A DNA stretch of 64,000 nucleotides from assembly GCA_016788785.1 (NCBI GenBank), contig JAEUSM010000017.1:186001-250000 (forward strand), written 5' to 3'. A model generated the notes under the pieces. That model worked only from the letters and a program-made list of their open reading frames with translations. It searched no databases and was not told where the DNA came from. Of this stretch, positions 27,770 to 36,947 are shown in pieces (position 1 is the stretch's first letter; each line of letters opens with the position of its first letter). The position numbers and the translations under genes were made by a program. This stretch comes from Candidatus Kapaibacterium sp. (GTDB lineage Bacteria; Bacteroidota; Ignavibacteria; Kapaibacteriales; JAEUSM01).

Positions 27770-28432
27770 ATGAAAAAATATACGTTTACCAATGGCTCAG
27801 AATTACCAGTGCAAACAATGTATTGCATTGGAAGAAATTATGCTGCACATGCAAAAGAAATGAACGCAGTTGTTGAAGAACAACCACTCATATTCTTAAA
27901 GCCATCAACAGCCTATTGTTCAAATAATTCAACAATTTCAATTCCGACAATTTCCAACGAAATGCACTTTGAGGGAGAATTAGTTGTCGTTATTGGCAAA
28001 GATGGATTTGATATTTCAATGGATGAAGTTGATAGTTATTTTGCTGGAATTGGTGTTGGATTTGACTTGACACTTCGAGATATTCAATCCATAGCAAAAA
28101 CCAAAGGACATCCTTGGGCTGTTGCAAAAGGATTTCGTCATTCTGCACCTATTTCTTCAATCATACCATATTCACCCACAATGAATTTGGAGCAATTGGA
28201 GTTTTCTGTTCATTGCAATGGTTCTCTACGGCAAAGTGGCAAAACATCTATGATGGAACGTTCAGTGAAAGAACTCATCGTGTATGTTTCCACGATATTT
28301 GAATTGCAACAAGGCGATTGTATATTTACGGGAACTCCAGAGGGTGTTGGGGCTGTTTCAAACGGTGATGAATTAATAATTCAATTACATCAAAATGATG
28401 TTCAACTACGAATTACAATAGATAAAAATTGA
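27770..28432 (+). CDS. Fumarylacetoacetate hydrolase-family protein (FAHD1/YcgM-like)
   Basis: A 220-residue FAH-fold enzyme of the acylpyruvase/oxaloacetate tautomerase type. Family motifs are the start YCIGRNYAAHAKEM (about 18-31), the metal site H-F-E-G-E-L (around 66-71, with the E-x-E pair), DLTLRDIQSIAKTKGHPWAVAKGF, here recognised by R-D-x-Q and K-G-x-P-W, and the C-terminal GDCIFTGTPEGVG (about 181-193). It could act on C-C bonds of 2,4-diketoacids or tautomerise oxaloacetate. Its place after the PBP gene does not inform on its role. Confidence 0.88.
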   Translation: MKKYTFTNGSELPVQTMYCIGRNYAAHAKEMNAVVEEQPLIFLKPSTAYCSNNSTISIPTISNEMHFEGELVVVIGKDGFDISMDEVDSYFAGIGVGFDLTLRDIQSIAKTKGHPWAVAKGFRHSAPISSIIPYSPTMNLEQLEFSVHCNGSLRQSGKTSMMERSVKELIVYVSTIFELQQGDCIFTGTPEGVGAVSNGDELIIQLHQNDVQLRITIDKN

Positions 28433-28471
28433 ACTCGTTTCAATTCAAAAAATCGATTATTTGAGATAACA

Positions 28472-28669
28472 ATGGAAAAATTTACCAGTACAGACCAAAC
28501 AGATTACGAAATTCTAATTCGTCGATATGATAATGGTGCGAATTATGCCTCTTATTGTCCGCAATTAGCTCATATGATTAAAGGAACGGAACACGAAGAA
28601 GTAGAAAATTTGATGAAAGAATATGTTTTAGCATATATCGCTTCTCTTGAATCTTCTTCATCAGAATAA
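28472..28669 (+). CDS. Small HicB-like protein
   Basis: A 65-residue soluble protein. The order YEILIRRYDNGANYASYCPQL (strand, turn, strand), then a gap and EEVENLMKEYVLAYI as helix, resembles the partial RNase-H-like fold of the HicB antitoxin family. There is no HicA-type toxin next to it and no DNA-binding C-terminus, so a complete toxin-antitoxin pair is not supported. It lies between the FAH and membrane-protein genes with short gaps and is probably co-transcribed. Confidence 0.6.
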   Translation: MEKFTSTDQTDYEILIRRYDNGANYASYCPQLAHMIKGTEHEEVENLMKEYVLAYIASLESSSSE

Positions 28670-28681
28670 TTCAGTAAAAAC

Positions 28682-29275
28682 GTGTATTTACAAACAAGGG
28701 TCGTAGAACAGTATATTATTATTGGTGGAGTATTACTATGTTTTACTCCCCTTTTTTTTTATTCTGTCACACCGTTTGTTGTACCAATTGTTTGTTGCAT
28801 CATTGCATGGATAACTTTTGGAATTTCTCCTAACTACATTCGATTTTCTTCGCAATTTGAGACTATTACGCTTCTTTCCATTCTTACTGTAGCTACTTTT
28901 ATTGCAGTCGTTGATCCTGTCCAAACTGTGCGATTACCTATAGATGTGTATCTATATTATATTTCGTTGGAATTGATACTTCGTACATTATTGTTCGAAT
29001 TTATGAAACGAAAAGGATTTCGAAACGTAATTCCTCTTATTTTTGTGCAAGTTCTCTATTGTTGTTTTGCAATAACGTACTTTTTGGAGCACTTCGACAT
29101 AACAGTAATTCCACTTATCATTCTTGGGATTTCCGTTTTGTTTTCTTCAGTGCTGTTACTCAAACGTTGTACTCTTTGGTGGCAGTTGGTGCTTTCAATA
29201 CTTATAAGTTATAGTTTATATAGTTATGAGTTTCATTCTCTTTTAAATACAGTGATTCTTTTCTTTGTAGTTTGA
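28682..29275 (+). CDS. Membrane protein of unknown function
   Basis: About 197 residues with six hydrophobic segments and few charges outside a short KRKGFRN loop near residue 115. I know no family for it. The only practical start is GTG at 28682 because no ATG occurs before the third membrane segment. It is followed after 25 bases by a CPBP protease gene and seems part of the same rightward operon. Confidence 0.65.
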   Translation: MYLQTRVVEQYIIIGGVLLCFTPLFFYSVTPFVVPIVCCIIAWITFGISPNYIRFSSQFETITLLSILTVATFIAVVDPVQTVRLPIDVYLYYISLELILRTLLFEFMKRKGFRNVIPLIFVQVLYCCFAITYFLEHFDITVIPLIILGISVLFSSVLLLKRCTLWWQLVLSILISYSLYSYEFHSLLNTVILFFVV

Positions 29276-29300
29276 CGTTTTTAATTTACTAAAATACTCT

Positions 29301-30188
29301 ATGACTGATACAATTTTACAGAAATATTTATCCTTTTGGTGGGTGAGAATTATTGCTTTTATCTTTCTTTCGGCTATAACGACATTTGTCTTGCTACTAT
29401 CAGGTTTACCAGTTGAAGAAAATATATTGGTCTATGGAGTATTAATTACTGTTTCATTTTTGGTCGAAATGTTACGCCAAGGGGGATCGCCATCAACATT
29501 AGGTTTTCATACTAGCAGATTTACAATTCAGGAAATTCTATTCGGTATTGCGATTTCTTTGGGTACGTTATGTTTGATTGCAATTATAGGAATACTCTTT
29601 GGTGCGACAGTCGGTCAAAAGTCTTACAATGAAGGTATTGGAAGTTTTCTGGTTGTTTCTTTGATTATCGTTCTCTTCGCAACTGGCGAAGAATTTATTT
29701 TTCGTGGAGTTATTTTTCAAGCATTGGTGCAACGATTCAATCCATCACTCATAACATTTATCACATCCTTACTATTTGCTGCTGCTCATTTATTCAATCC
29801 ACATATCTCTGTTGTAGGATTTATCAATATCTTTTTAGCAAATGTTTTGCTCTGTTCATTGTTTTTGAAAACAACATCGCTCATTGCTCCTATCACCTAT
29901 CATGCTGTTTGGAATTGGGGACAACACGTTTTACTTGGGTCACCAGTTAGTGGTCTTCACTTTGGAATTTCACTTTTCAAAGTGGACTTTGCTCCAACAC
30001 CAGATTCATTAGAATGGTTGTTTGCAGATTCATTTGGTGTTGAACAAGGAATTCTCACAACCATTTTTTTGATTGCTTCCATTGTTCTCACTAATTTATA
30101 TTTGAAACAATCTCCGTATATTGCCGCAAAATTGTACAACAGAGATGTTGAAGAATCAAAACTACAGAACGCTAATTTGAATGGATAA
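29301..30188 (+). CDS. CPBP-family intramembrane glutamic endopeptidase
   Basis: Membrane protein of 295 residues with about eight hydrophobic segments. The CPBP/Rce1 motifs are intact: E-E-x3-R as EEFIFRGVIFQAL (around residues 133-145), the second motif FAAAHLFNP (about 158-167, catalytic His) and the third, ITYHAVWNWGQH (about 198-209). Family members are CAAX-type proteases or bacteriocin-immunity related proteins; the substrate here is unknown. Its end overlaps the MFS gene by 8 bases. Confidence 0.9.
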   Translation: MTDTILQKYLSFWWVRIIAFIFLSAITTFVLLLSGLPVEENILVYGVLITVSFLVEMLRQGGSPSTLGFHTSRFTIQEILFGIAISLGTLCLIAIIGILFGATVGQKSYNEGIGSFLVVSLIIVLFATGEEFIFRGVIFQALVQRFNPSLITFITSLLFAAAHLFNPHISVVGFINIFLANVLLCSLFLKTTSLIAPITYHAVWNWGQHVLLGSPVSGLHFGISLFKVDFAPTPDSLEWLFADSFGVEQGILTTIFLIASIVLTNLYLKQSPYIAAKLYNRDVEESKLQNANLNG

Positions 30189-31422
30189 CAAACCAATTTC
30201 TAAATATCTTCTCCTTGTTTTTTTAGGGTGTTGGCTTGGTGGTGTCTTTGATGGTATGGACTCAACATTGATGACAGTAGTCATGCCTGTTGCTATCAAA
30301 GAATTAGTTCGAAGTTCAGATAAGGCGATTGTTTCGCAAGCTGGGGCTATAGTAACCGCTGTTTTTTTACTTGGATGGACATTAGGTGGTATATTTTTTG
30401 GGTTATTGGGAGACAAAATTGGTAGAGTAAAGTCAATGATTATCTCTATCATTCTGTACGCACTTTTTACAGGTTTAGCAGGTCTATCCCAAGAAACATA
30501 TCAACTAGCAATTTGTCGATTTCTTACTGGTTTAGGGATTGGTGGAGAGTTAGTTAGTATTACTACTTATTTAGCGGAAGTTTGGCCCGAACGAAGTCGA
30601 GCTATTGCAATTGGAATTTTGCTTACATCCTATCAAGCAGGTGTATTTGTAGCAGGGCTCATTACTTATGTTGTTGCTGATTGGAGAATTGTCTTTTTTA
30701 TTGGTGCAGCACCAGCAGTATTAGCGTTATTCCTTCGCTTTTCACTCAAAGAATCTGATTCATGGTTACATTCCAAAAAACAAGAAACAGAGAAAACAAG
30801 CGAGTTAACATTACTCAAACAGCTCTTCTCCAAAGAATATCGCTATGATGCAATTCGAGGTGCTTTGATATTTTGCGGACTTCTCATTGGCTATTGGGCG
30901 TCCCTTTCATGGATACCAACGTGGATTCAATCGTTATTTCCAGCAAGTTACACTGCAACTTCTGAACGAAGTATTGCTACTATGATTCAAGGTGTTTTTG
31001 CTGTTTTGGGATGTGCATCTGCTGGTTTTTTTGCTGAACGCATTGGAAGACGGTTTTCGATTCTTTTTGGGTTTTTGGGGTGTTTCTTTGCATCGATGTT
31101 ATTATTTATGACCAACGCTACCTTTAGTCCAGTAGTCTATGTTGAATGTGCTTTGCTCGGATATTTCATTGGATTAGGTCAAGCTATTGTCTATATCTAT
31201 TTGCCAGAACTTTTCCCGACTTCTATTCGAGCAACGGGTACGGGATTTGGTCTCAATGCTGGAAGAATCACAACAGTTTTTGCAGTGTTTATGTTACCAT
31301 ACACAGTGTCTGTATTTGGTTCGTATTCAACAGCAGCATTTATTTTTGCTCTTTCGTATTTACTCAGTGCATCAGTGTCATTTTTTGCAAAAGAAACAAA
31401 AGGAAAACCTCTTCCTGTCTAA
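30181..31422 (+). CDS. MFS transporter, AAHS/sugar-porter-like
   Basis: Major facilitator with twelve membrane segments in 413 residues. The cytoplasmic loop 2-3 motif GDKIGRVKSM (about 81-90) and its second-half counterpart AERIGRRFSIL are conserved. The start, GGVFDGMDSTLMTVVMPVAI, has the D-G-M-D typical of the aromatic-acid/proton symporters (AAHS), and PELFPTSIRATGTGFG is shared with the sialate/sugar group. The substrate is not determinable. Its ATG lies 8 bases inside the CPBP gene, so the two are translationally linked. Confidence 0.85.
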   Translation: MDNKPISKYLLLVFLGCWLGGVFDGMDSTLMTVVMPVAIKELVRSSDKAIVSQAGAIVTAVFLLGWTLGGIFFGLLGDKIGRVKSMIISIILYALFTGLAGLSQETYQLAICRFLTGLGIGGELVSITTYLAEVWPERSRAIAIGILLTSYQAGVFVAGLITYVVADWRIVFFIGAAPAVLALFLRFSLKESDSWLHSKKQETEKTSELTLLKQLFSKEYRYDAIRGALIFCGLLIGYWASLSWIPTWIQSLFPASYTATSERSIATMIQGVFAVLGCASAGFFAERIGRRFSILFGFLGCFFASMLLFMTNATFSPVVYVECALLGYFIGLGQAIVYIYLPELFPTSIRATGTGFGLNAGRITTVFAVFMLPYTVSVFGSYSTAAFIFALSYLLSASVSFFAKETKGKPLPV

Positions 31423-31556
31423 TTTTTCACCTACCACTGTTACCTGTCATTCTACTATCCAAAAGTGTAGTAAACAATTCACAATAAATACTACTAAAAA
31501 AACGTTGTTAAATAGGAAATTAATTTTATAAACCGCCCTTAAACACAGAGTAAACA

Positions 31557-34076
31557 ATGGAAGGTAACTTTTCAACCAGAGTGCATGAGGTTATCAGACT
31601 TAGTCGCGAAGAAGCTATGCGATTGGGTCATGATTACATCGGCACCGAACACCTCCTTTTAGGTATAATTTCTGAGGGTGAAGGTAGTGCTATTAAGATA
31701 TTAACAAACCTTGGCACCGACATCGCAAAACTTCGTAAAACTATCGAAGAAAGTGTTGGTGTTTCAAGCGGGTCATTAACCATCGGTAACATTCCTTTGA
31801 CTAAACAAGCCGAAAAAGTCCTTAAAATCACCTATTTGGAAGCAAAACTGTATAAATCGAAAGTCATCGGCACAGAACATCTCCTCCTTTCACTTCTTCG
31901 TGATGAAGATAATGTTGCTGCTCAAATTCTTTCGCAATTTTCTGTCAACTACGAAAATATCCGTCGTGAATTAGAAAATATTTCTAGTGGTCGTCCAACT
32001 CCTCCTCCGAAAAAAGATGGGTCTGGAAAATCAACTGGTACTTCTACCAAATCAGCACCTGAACGAGTAAAAACTCCTGTTCTTGACAACTTTGGTCGCG
32101 ATCTGACCAAACTTGCAGTTGAAGGTAAATTAGACCCTGTCGTTGGTCGCGAAAAAGAAATCGAACGTGTTGCTCAAATCCTTTCTCGTAGAAAGAAAAA
32201 CAATCCAGTTCTTATTGGTGAACCGGGTGTGGGCAAAACAGCGATTGTCGAGGGACTTGCTCTCAAAATAATCGAAAAGAAAGTTTCAAGAGTGCTTTTT
32301 GATAAACGAATCATTACGCTTGATTTGGCATCAATTGTTGCTGGTACAAAATACCGTGGACAATTCGAAGAGCGAATGAAAGCGATTATGAACGAATTGG
32401 AAAAAGCTCACGATGTTATTATTTTCATCGATGAATTGCATACTATCGTTGGAGCTGGTGGTGCATCTGGTTCTTTGGATGCATCGAATATGTTCAAACC
32501 AGCTCTGTCTCGTGGTGAAATTCAATGTATCGGTGCTACAACCGTAGACGAGTACCGCCAATACATTGAAAAAGATGGTGCATTGGAACGCCGTTTCCAA
32601 AAAATCATCGTCGAACCACCATCGGCTGAAGATACGTATCAAATTCTTATTAACGTAAAAGATCGCTACGAATCTCACCATAATGTTAGCTATAGTGCTG
32701 ATGCGGTGAAAGCGTGTGTGGATTTGGCAGAACGGTACATTACTGACCGTTTCTTCCCTGACAAAGCATTGGATGTTTTAGATGAAGCTGGTGCAAGAGT
32801 GCATTTGGCGAATATCGTTGTTCCGCAGGAAATTGTTGCTTTGGAAGAAAAAATTGAAGCGACGAAAATTCAAAAAAATGTTGTTGTAAAACAACAAAAC
32901 TTCGAAGAAGCGGCTCGTTTGCGTGATTTGGAGAAAAAATTACAACAGGAATTAGAACAATCCAAAGAAGCATGGGAATTGGAATCGCAAAACACCATTT
33001 CGCCTGTAACTGAAGATAACATTTCTGATGTTGTTGCTATGATGACCGGCATTCCAGTAAATAAAATTGCTGAAAGTGAATCCGAAAAACTTCTCAATAT
33101 GGCTGATGAATTGAAAAAACAAATCATTGGTCAAGACGAAGCAATTATTCAGTTAACTCGTGCAATTCGTCGTGCCAGAGCTGGAATCAAGGACCCAGGT
33201 CGTCCAATTGGTTCATTTATGTTCTTAGGTCAAACGGGTGTTGGGAAAACCGAACTTGCAAAAGCCTTGGCTCGATATATGTTCAATTCGGAGGATGCAC
33301 TTATTCGTGTGGATATGAGTGAATATATGGAAAAATTCTCTGTATCTCGATTAGTTGGAGCACCTCCGGGATACGTTGGATACGAAGAAGGTGGACAAAT
33401 TACCGAAAAAGTTCGCAGAAAACCGTACAGCATCATTTTGCTTGATGAAATCGAAAAAGCACACCCAGATGTGTTCAATATCTTACTTCAAGTTTTTGAC
33501 GACGGTATTTTGACAGACGGACTTGGACGTAAAGTTGATTTCAAAAACACCATTATCATTATGACCTCGAATGTGGGTGTTCGCGATATCAAAGCAGGTG
33601 GAAAAATTGGCTTTAGTTCTGATGTCGTTGACGATCAGTACGAACACATGAAACAAACGGTAGAAGAGTCTATGAAACGACTTTTCAACCCTGAGTTTTT
33701 GAACCGTATCGATGATTACATTGTATTCCGTCCATTGTCGAAAGAACACATCTTTGAAATCATTGATATTCAGATGGATCGTTTATTGAACCGCTTGAAA
33801 CAAAAAGGAACTATCGTTGAATTAACTACTACTGCGAAAGACTTTATCGCAGAAAAAGGATTCGACGAAAAATATGGAGCCAGACCTCTCAGACGTGCTT
33901 TACAAAAATACGTTGAAGATATTTTGGCAGAAAAAGTTCTTCGTGGCGATATTCCAGACTTTTCCAAAGTCCTTTTGCGTGCTAACGAAGCAAACAATGA
34001 TTTGGAAGTAGAATCCATCGAAGCTTTGGAAGTACCTCTTCCAACAACAGAACTCAACGAAACCACCGAAGAATAA
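31557..34076 (+). CDS. clpC: ClpC-type AAA+ chaperone of the Clp protease
   Basis: HSP100 unfoldase of 839 residues that feeds substrates to ClpP. The N-domain has the double Clp repeat (residues 3-145). The first AAA+ domain has Walker A GEPGVGKT at 221-228. A UVR-like middle region is at about 440-465 ([18 protein letters not shown]). The second AAA+ domain has Walker A GQTGVGKT at 558-565. The ClpP-docking tripeptide IGF at 684-686 predicts work with ClpP. The C-terminal 15 residues are acidic. It has a long upstream gap (134 bases) and ends with a strong terminator. Confidence 0.96.
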   Translation: MEGNFSTRVHEVIRLSREEAMRLGHDYIGTEHLLLGIISEGEGSAIKILTNLGTDIAKLRKTIEESVGVSSGSLTIGNIPLTKQAEKVLKITYLEAKLYKSKVIGTEHLLLSLLRDEDNVAAQILSQFSVNYENIRRELENISSGRPTPPPKKDGSGKSTGTSTKSAPERVKTPVLDNFGRDLTKLAVEGKLDPVVGREKEIERVAQILSRRKKNNPVLIGEPGVGKTAIVEGLALKIIEKKVSRVLFDKRIITLDLASIVAGTKYRGQFEERMKAIMNELEKAHDVIIFIDELHTIVGAGGASGSLDASNMFKPALSRGEIQCIGATTVDEYRQYIEKDGALERRFQKIIVEPPSAEDTYQILINVKDRYESHHNVSYSADAVKACVDLAERYITDRFFPDKALDVLDEAGARVHLANIVVPQEIVALEEKIEATKIQKNVVVKQQNFEEAARLRDLEKKLQQELEQSKEAWELESQNTISPVTEDNISDVVAMMTGIPVNKIAESESEKLLNMADELKKQIIGQDEAIIQLTRAIRRARAGIKDPGRPIGSFMFLGQTGVGKTELAKALARYMFNSEDALIRVDMSEYMEKFSVSRLVGAPPGYVGYEEGGQITEKVRRKPYSIILLDEIEKAHPDVFNILLQVFDDGILTDGLGRKVDFKNTIIIMTSNVGVRDIKAGGKIGFSSDVVDDQYEHMKQTVEESMKRLFNPEFLNRIDDYIVFRPLSKEHIFEIIDIQMDRLLNRLKQKGTIVELTTTAKDFIAEKGFDEKYGARPLRRALQKYVEDILAEKVLRGDIPDFSKVLLRANEANNDLEVESIEALEVPLPTTELNETTEE

Positions 34077-34099
34077 CTTTCCTTTCTTCATAATACTTA

Positions 34100-34126
34100 A
34101 AAGCCCTCATTCGAGGGCTTTTTTTG
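34100..34126 (+). terminator. Rho-independent terminator after clpC
   Basis: Stem AAGCCCTC / GAGGGCTT with loop ATTC and a run of seven T, 24 bases after the clpC stop. Confidence 0.9.
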
Positions 34127-34135
34127 TAATTCATG

Positions 34136-34163
34136 TTGAATAAAAAAACATTTAGTATCTTTG
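34136..34163 (+). promoter_or_regulatory. Bacteroidota-type promoter before the AlbA_2/ATPase gene
   Basis: TTG at 34136-34138 and, after 17 bases, TATCTTTG at 34156-34163. These match the -33 TTG and -7 TAnnTTTG elements known for Bacteroidota housekeeping sigma factor. The start codon follows 81 bases further on. Confidence 0.5.
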
Positions 34164-34244
34164 TACATCATTACTAAGTGTTTCATAAATATCTTATATA
34201 ATATACTTATTCTCTTTGTTTAATCCACATATATTTTTAACATA

Positions 34245-36164
34245 ATGCCGGAAAAGCAACTTAGTTTATTTTCAGGAGATAACTCTTTTGAATTGTTTTC
34301 ATCATTAGAAAATATATTATTACCTAATGAAGATTATGAACTTGAATATAAATCTGGTAAAGATGGATTTCCTAAAGATCTTTGGAAAACTTATTCTGCT
34401 TTTGCTAATACAAAAACAGGATTTATTATCATAGGTATTCGTGAAAAAGAAGGTACTCCCTTTATAGAAGGATTAAGTGAAACCCAAATTGAAAATTATA
34501 AAAAACAATTTTGGGATGGCTGCAACAACCCTAAAACTATTAGTAAAAATCTTCTTTCTAATACTGATGTCATTGATTATACTATTGAAAACAAAAAGTT
34601 ACTAATTATTAGAGTCCCTTTTGCGTCCCGTATTGAAAGACCCGTTTATTTGACTGACAACCCTTTTGGTAATACATACAAAAGAAATCATGAAGGCGAT
34701 TATCGATGCACCGATGAAGAAGTCAAAAGAATGTTAGCAGATTCAAATACCATTTTACAAAAAGATGCTACAATATTAGAGAATTATACGATTGATGATT
34801 TTGATTTTTCAACGGTTCGACTTTATAGACAAATGTTTGTCTCTGCTAATCCTGATCATCCGTGGCATTCAATTTCAGATTTAGAGTTTTTTAAAAAAAT
34901 TGAAGCCTATCGTGTAGATAGAAATTCTAAAATTGAAGGAATTACTCTTGCGGGTTTACTAATGTTTGGTAAAGGTGATAGCATTAATGAACAACAATTA
35001 TTGCCTGATTTTTTCCCTGATTACCGTGAACACTTATCTTCCGATTCACAGATTCGTTGGACTGACCGTATTTATCCTGATGGTAAGTGGGAACATAATT
35101 TACTTCAATTTTATTTAAGAGTATGGCCTAAACTATCTTCTACTTTACCTAAACCTTTTCAACTTCATAATGATGAACGTGTTAATGATTCACTTGCACA
35201 TGTAGCATTAAGAGAAGCTTTTGTAAATGCTTTGGTTCATTCAGATTATTCATTATCGGGAAAAATCATTATCGAATTACATTCGAATTATTTTATTTTT
35301 TCTAATCCAGGTTCTTTGTTAATTTCTGAATATCAATATTATCACGGTGGCATTAGTGAATGTAGAAATCCTTCCATACAGAAGATGTTTATGCTTATTG
35401 GACGAGCTGAAAAGGCTGGAAGTGGAGTTGATAAAATATTTCGTGGTTGGGAAAGTTCCCATTGGCAAAGACCTTACATTGAAATTGAACATCAACCTGA
35501 TAGAATTAAGTTAACATTGCCAATGTTTACTGTTTTACCAGATGAGGTTTTAATAGAGTTAAAAAAACACTTTGGCAACATTGACCATCTAACAGAAGAA
35601 GAAGTTACAGTACTTACATATTGTATTATTGAAAAATCAATCTCAAATCAGCGTTTACAATATGTTCTAAATTTGCATCGAGTAGACATTTCTTTATTAT
35701 TAAGAAAGCTATGTGATCAACATTATCTCAAATCTAATAAAAAAGGAAGATGGTCTACTTATACACTTAATAAAGACTTTTATACCTCTCAAAAGGTTGA
35801 CACCTCACAAAAGGTTGACACTTCACAAAAGGTTGACACCTCACGAAAGGTTGACACCTCACGAAAGGTTGACACCTCACGAAAGGTTGACACTTCACGA
35901 AAGGTTGACACCTCACGAAAGGTTGACACCTCGCAAAAGGTCACACGATTATCGAGAGGTGAGTTAGAGAAATTGATTATGGAAATATGTTTAGATACCT
36001 TTGTGAGTATGGATGAAGTAGCAAAACAGTTAGGAAAATCTGTTGACTATTTAAAAAACAAAGTTTTTCCAAAAATGATTAAAGAACAAAAACTTTTTAA
36101 ACGATTTCCATTAACAGACAATCATCCTGAACAAGGATATCAAACTAATTCGAAAAAAGAATAA
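34245..36164 (+). CDS. AlbA_2/HATPase (RecG-related) putative regulator
   Basis: A 639-residue soluble protein. The Schlafen-type AlbA_2 domain is at about residues 25-165 (LEYKSGKDGFPKDLWKTYSAFANTKTG, given by its E-Y-K-S and S-A-F-A-N-T key residues). A GHKL-type ATPase is at about 320-400 with ALREAFVNALVHSDYS and NPGSL, and RNPSIQKMFMLIGRAEKAGSGVDKI as the ATP-lid-like end. Winged-helix domains are at about 445-505 and 570-625. Between them lies a repeat of nine hexapeptide units. Family members are usually annotated as transcriptional regulators or ATP-dependent helicase-related; the biochemical role is not settled. It is flanked by terminators on both sides and so forms its own unit, with AT-richer codons than clpC, consistent with transfer. 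Confidence 0.85.
   Translation: MPEKQLSLFSGDNSFELFSSLENILLPNEDYELEYKSGKDGFPKDLWKTYSAFANTKTGFIIIGIREKEGTPFIEGLSETQIENYKKQFWDGCNNPKTISKNLLSNTDVIDYTIENKKLLIIRVPFASRIERPVYLTDNPFGNTYKRNHEGDYRCTDEEVKRMLADSNTILQKDATILENYTIDDFDFSTVRLYRQMFVSANPDHPWHSISDLEFFKKIEAYRVDRNSKIEGITLAGLLMFGKGDSINEQQLLPDFFPDYREHLSSDSQIRWTDRIYPDGKWEHNLLQFYLRVWPKLSSTLPKPFQLHNDERVNDSLAHVALREAFVNALVHSDYSLSGKIIIELHSNYFIFSNPGSLLISEYQYYHGGISECRNPSIQKMFMLIGRAEKAGSGVDKIFRGWESSHWQRPYIEIEHQPDRIKLTLPMFTVLPDEVLIELKKHFGNIDHLTEEEVTVLTYCIIEKSISNQRLQYVLNLHRVDISLLLRKLCDQHYLKSNKKGRWSTYTLNKDFYTSQKVDTSQKVDTSQKVDTSRKVDTSRKVDTSRKVDTSRKVDTSRKVDTSQKVTRLSRGELEKLIMEICLDTFVSMDEVAKQLGKSVDYLKNKVFPKMIKEQKLFKRFPLTDNHPEQGYQTNSKKE
35784..35945 (+). repeat. Nine-copy 18-nt tandem repeat inside the AlbA_2/ATPase gene
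   Basis: Unit ACCTCACRAAAGGTTGAC, nine copies without spacer, in frame, coding for TS(Q/R)KVD at residues 514-567. Copies 1-3 and 9 have Q, copies 4-8 have R, and the last one ends in VT. The near-identity of copies 4-8 at DNA level points to recent expansion by slippage or recombination. Confidence 0.95.
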
Positions 36165-36213
36165 TATCATATTTTGAGTTTTATTTTAGAAACTGATTTC
36201 GTAAATTTAAATC

Positions 36214-36242
36214 AAAAAGCCCTAATTAGAGGGCTTTTTTTT
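36214..36242 (+). terminator. Rho-independent terminator after the AlbA_2/ATPase gene
   Basis: Stem AAAAGCCCT / AGGGCTTTT around a short AATTAG centre, then a T-run. It lies about 50 bases past the stop codon. Confidence 0.85.
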
Positions 36243-36246
36243 CATT

Positions 36247-36345
36247 CCCCTCCTTTGGAGGGGTACCCGAAGGGTGGGGTGGCTTCTTCTCAGAAACTCC
36301 CTCTGCCCTTGAGCCGGAGAAGGTAGGGGTGAGGGGTAGTTTTGC
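36247..36345. repeat. GC-rich interspersed palindromic repeat, copy 1
   Basis: Starts with the palindrome CCCCTCCTTTGGAGGGG (36247-36263) and continues with GGGTGGGGTGGCTTCTTCT, an ACTCCCTCT block and GGTGAGGGGTAG. Its base composition is far above that of the surrounding DNA. A related copy lies in the opposite orientation at 39597-39780. Confidence 0.85.
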
Positions 36346-36349
36346 AACA

Positions 36350-36376
36350 AAAAAACCCTCATTTCGAGGGCTTTTT
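36350..36376 (-). terminator. Terminator overlapping the end of the sigma factor gene
   Basis: Stem CCCTC / GAGGG with an ATTTC loop, followed on the minus strand by a run of T. The stop codon of the leftward sigma gene lies in the hairpin itself. Confidence 0.75.
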
Positions 36377-36919
36377 AGTAATATTTTGAATTTGCTTTTT
36401 TAATCGTTCACAATACTTCCGTATACTTTCAGCAGAAGTGTTGAATTTTTCAGATATTTGATGCCAACTACATTTATCCTGATATCGTAATAGGAATTGT
36501 TCTTTCCTGTCTGTAGGTAATGAATTTAAAATTGACATCACTTTTTCAAACTGTTCATTTTCTTCAGAGTATGAATCTGCAGAAGTTAAAGTTTCAAAAT
36601 CAAAGTTTACTTTAGTAGTATGTTCTTTCTTTGAATTTCTGATGTACTCCTTACATGCATAGTCAAAAGACTTATATAGAATTCCTTTAAAATTATCAAT
36701 TGGTTTTTCGCTGCTATTAATATACTGAAAAACCTTTATCCAAGTTTCTTGTAAAATTTCATCAGAATCTGCCGATGGAAGTTTATAGGTACATTTTGAA
36801 TGTAACTTAGAATTATATCTTTTGTACAATATCGCAAAACCAAATCTAAACTTGTTTTCTATGTTTTCACAATTACAAATTTCTTCATCACTCATTTGTG
36901 TGTAATCAATATGTTCCAT
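36359..36919 (-). CDS. ECF-type RNA polymerase sigma factor
   Basis: A 186-residue sigma-70-family protein. Region 2 is seen about residues 25-95 (FAILYKRYNSKLHSKC, DEILQETWIKVFQYI, then FKGILYKSFDYACKEYIR). Region 4 at about 125-180 has LPTDRKEQFLLRYQDKCSWHQISEKFNTSAESIRKYCERLKK, recognised by its W-H-Q-I-S and S-A-E-S-I-R-K helix-turn-helix. There is no anti-sigma gene next to it. It follows two esterase-like lipoprotein genes in the same direction (28 bases), which suggests one transcription unit or a shared regulatory circuit. Confidence 0.9.
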   Translation of the reverse strand: MEHIDYTQMSDEEICNCENIENKFRFGFAILYKRYNSKLHSKCTYKLPSADSDEILQETWIKVFQYINSSEKPIDNFKGILYKSFDYACKEYIRNSKKEHTTKVNFDFETLTSADSYSEENEQFEKVMSILNSLPTDRKEQFLLRYQDKCSWHQISEKFNTSAESIRKYCERLKKQIQNITKKPSK

Positions 36920-36947
36920 AGTGAAATAGAAAACAAGTTTTACATAA

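Noticed and set aside
28472-28669. Complete HicAB toxin-antitoxin system
   Set aside because: No HicA-like toxin gene adjoins the HicB-like gene.
35784-35945. CRISPR-like array of short repeats
   Set aside because: Units are directly adjacent without spacers and lie in frame inside a long gene; it is a coding tandem repeat.
35713-35967. Alternative-frame open reading frame with LTPHERLTPHERL repeats
   Set aside because: It is the same 18-nt repeat read in another frame within the AlbA_2/ATPase gene, which has clear domains.
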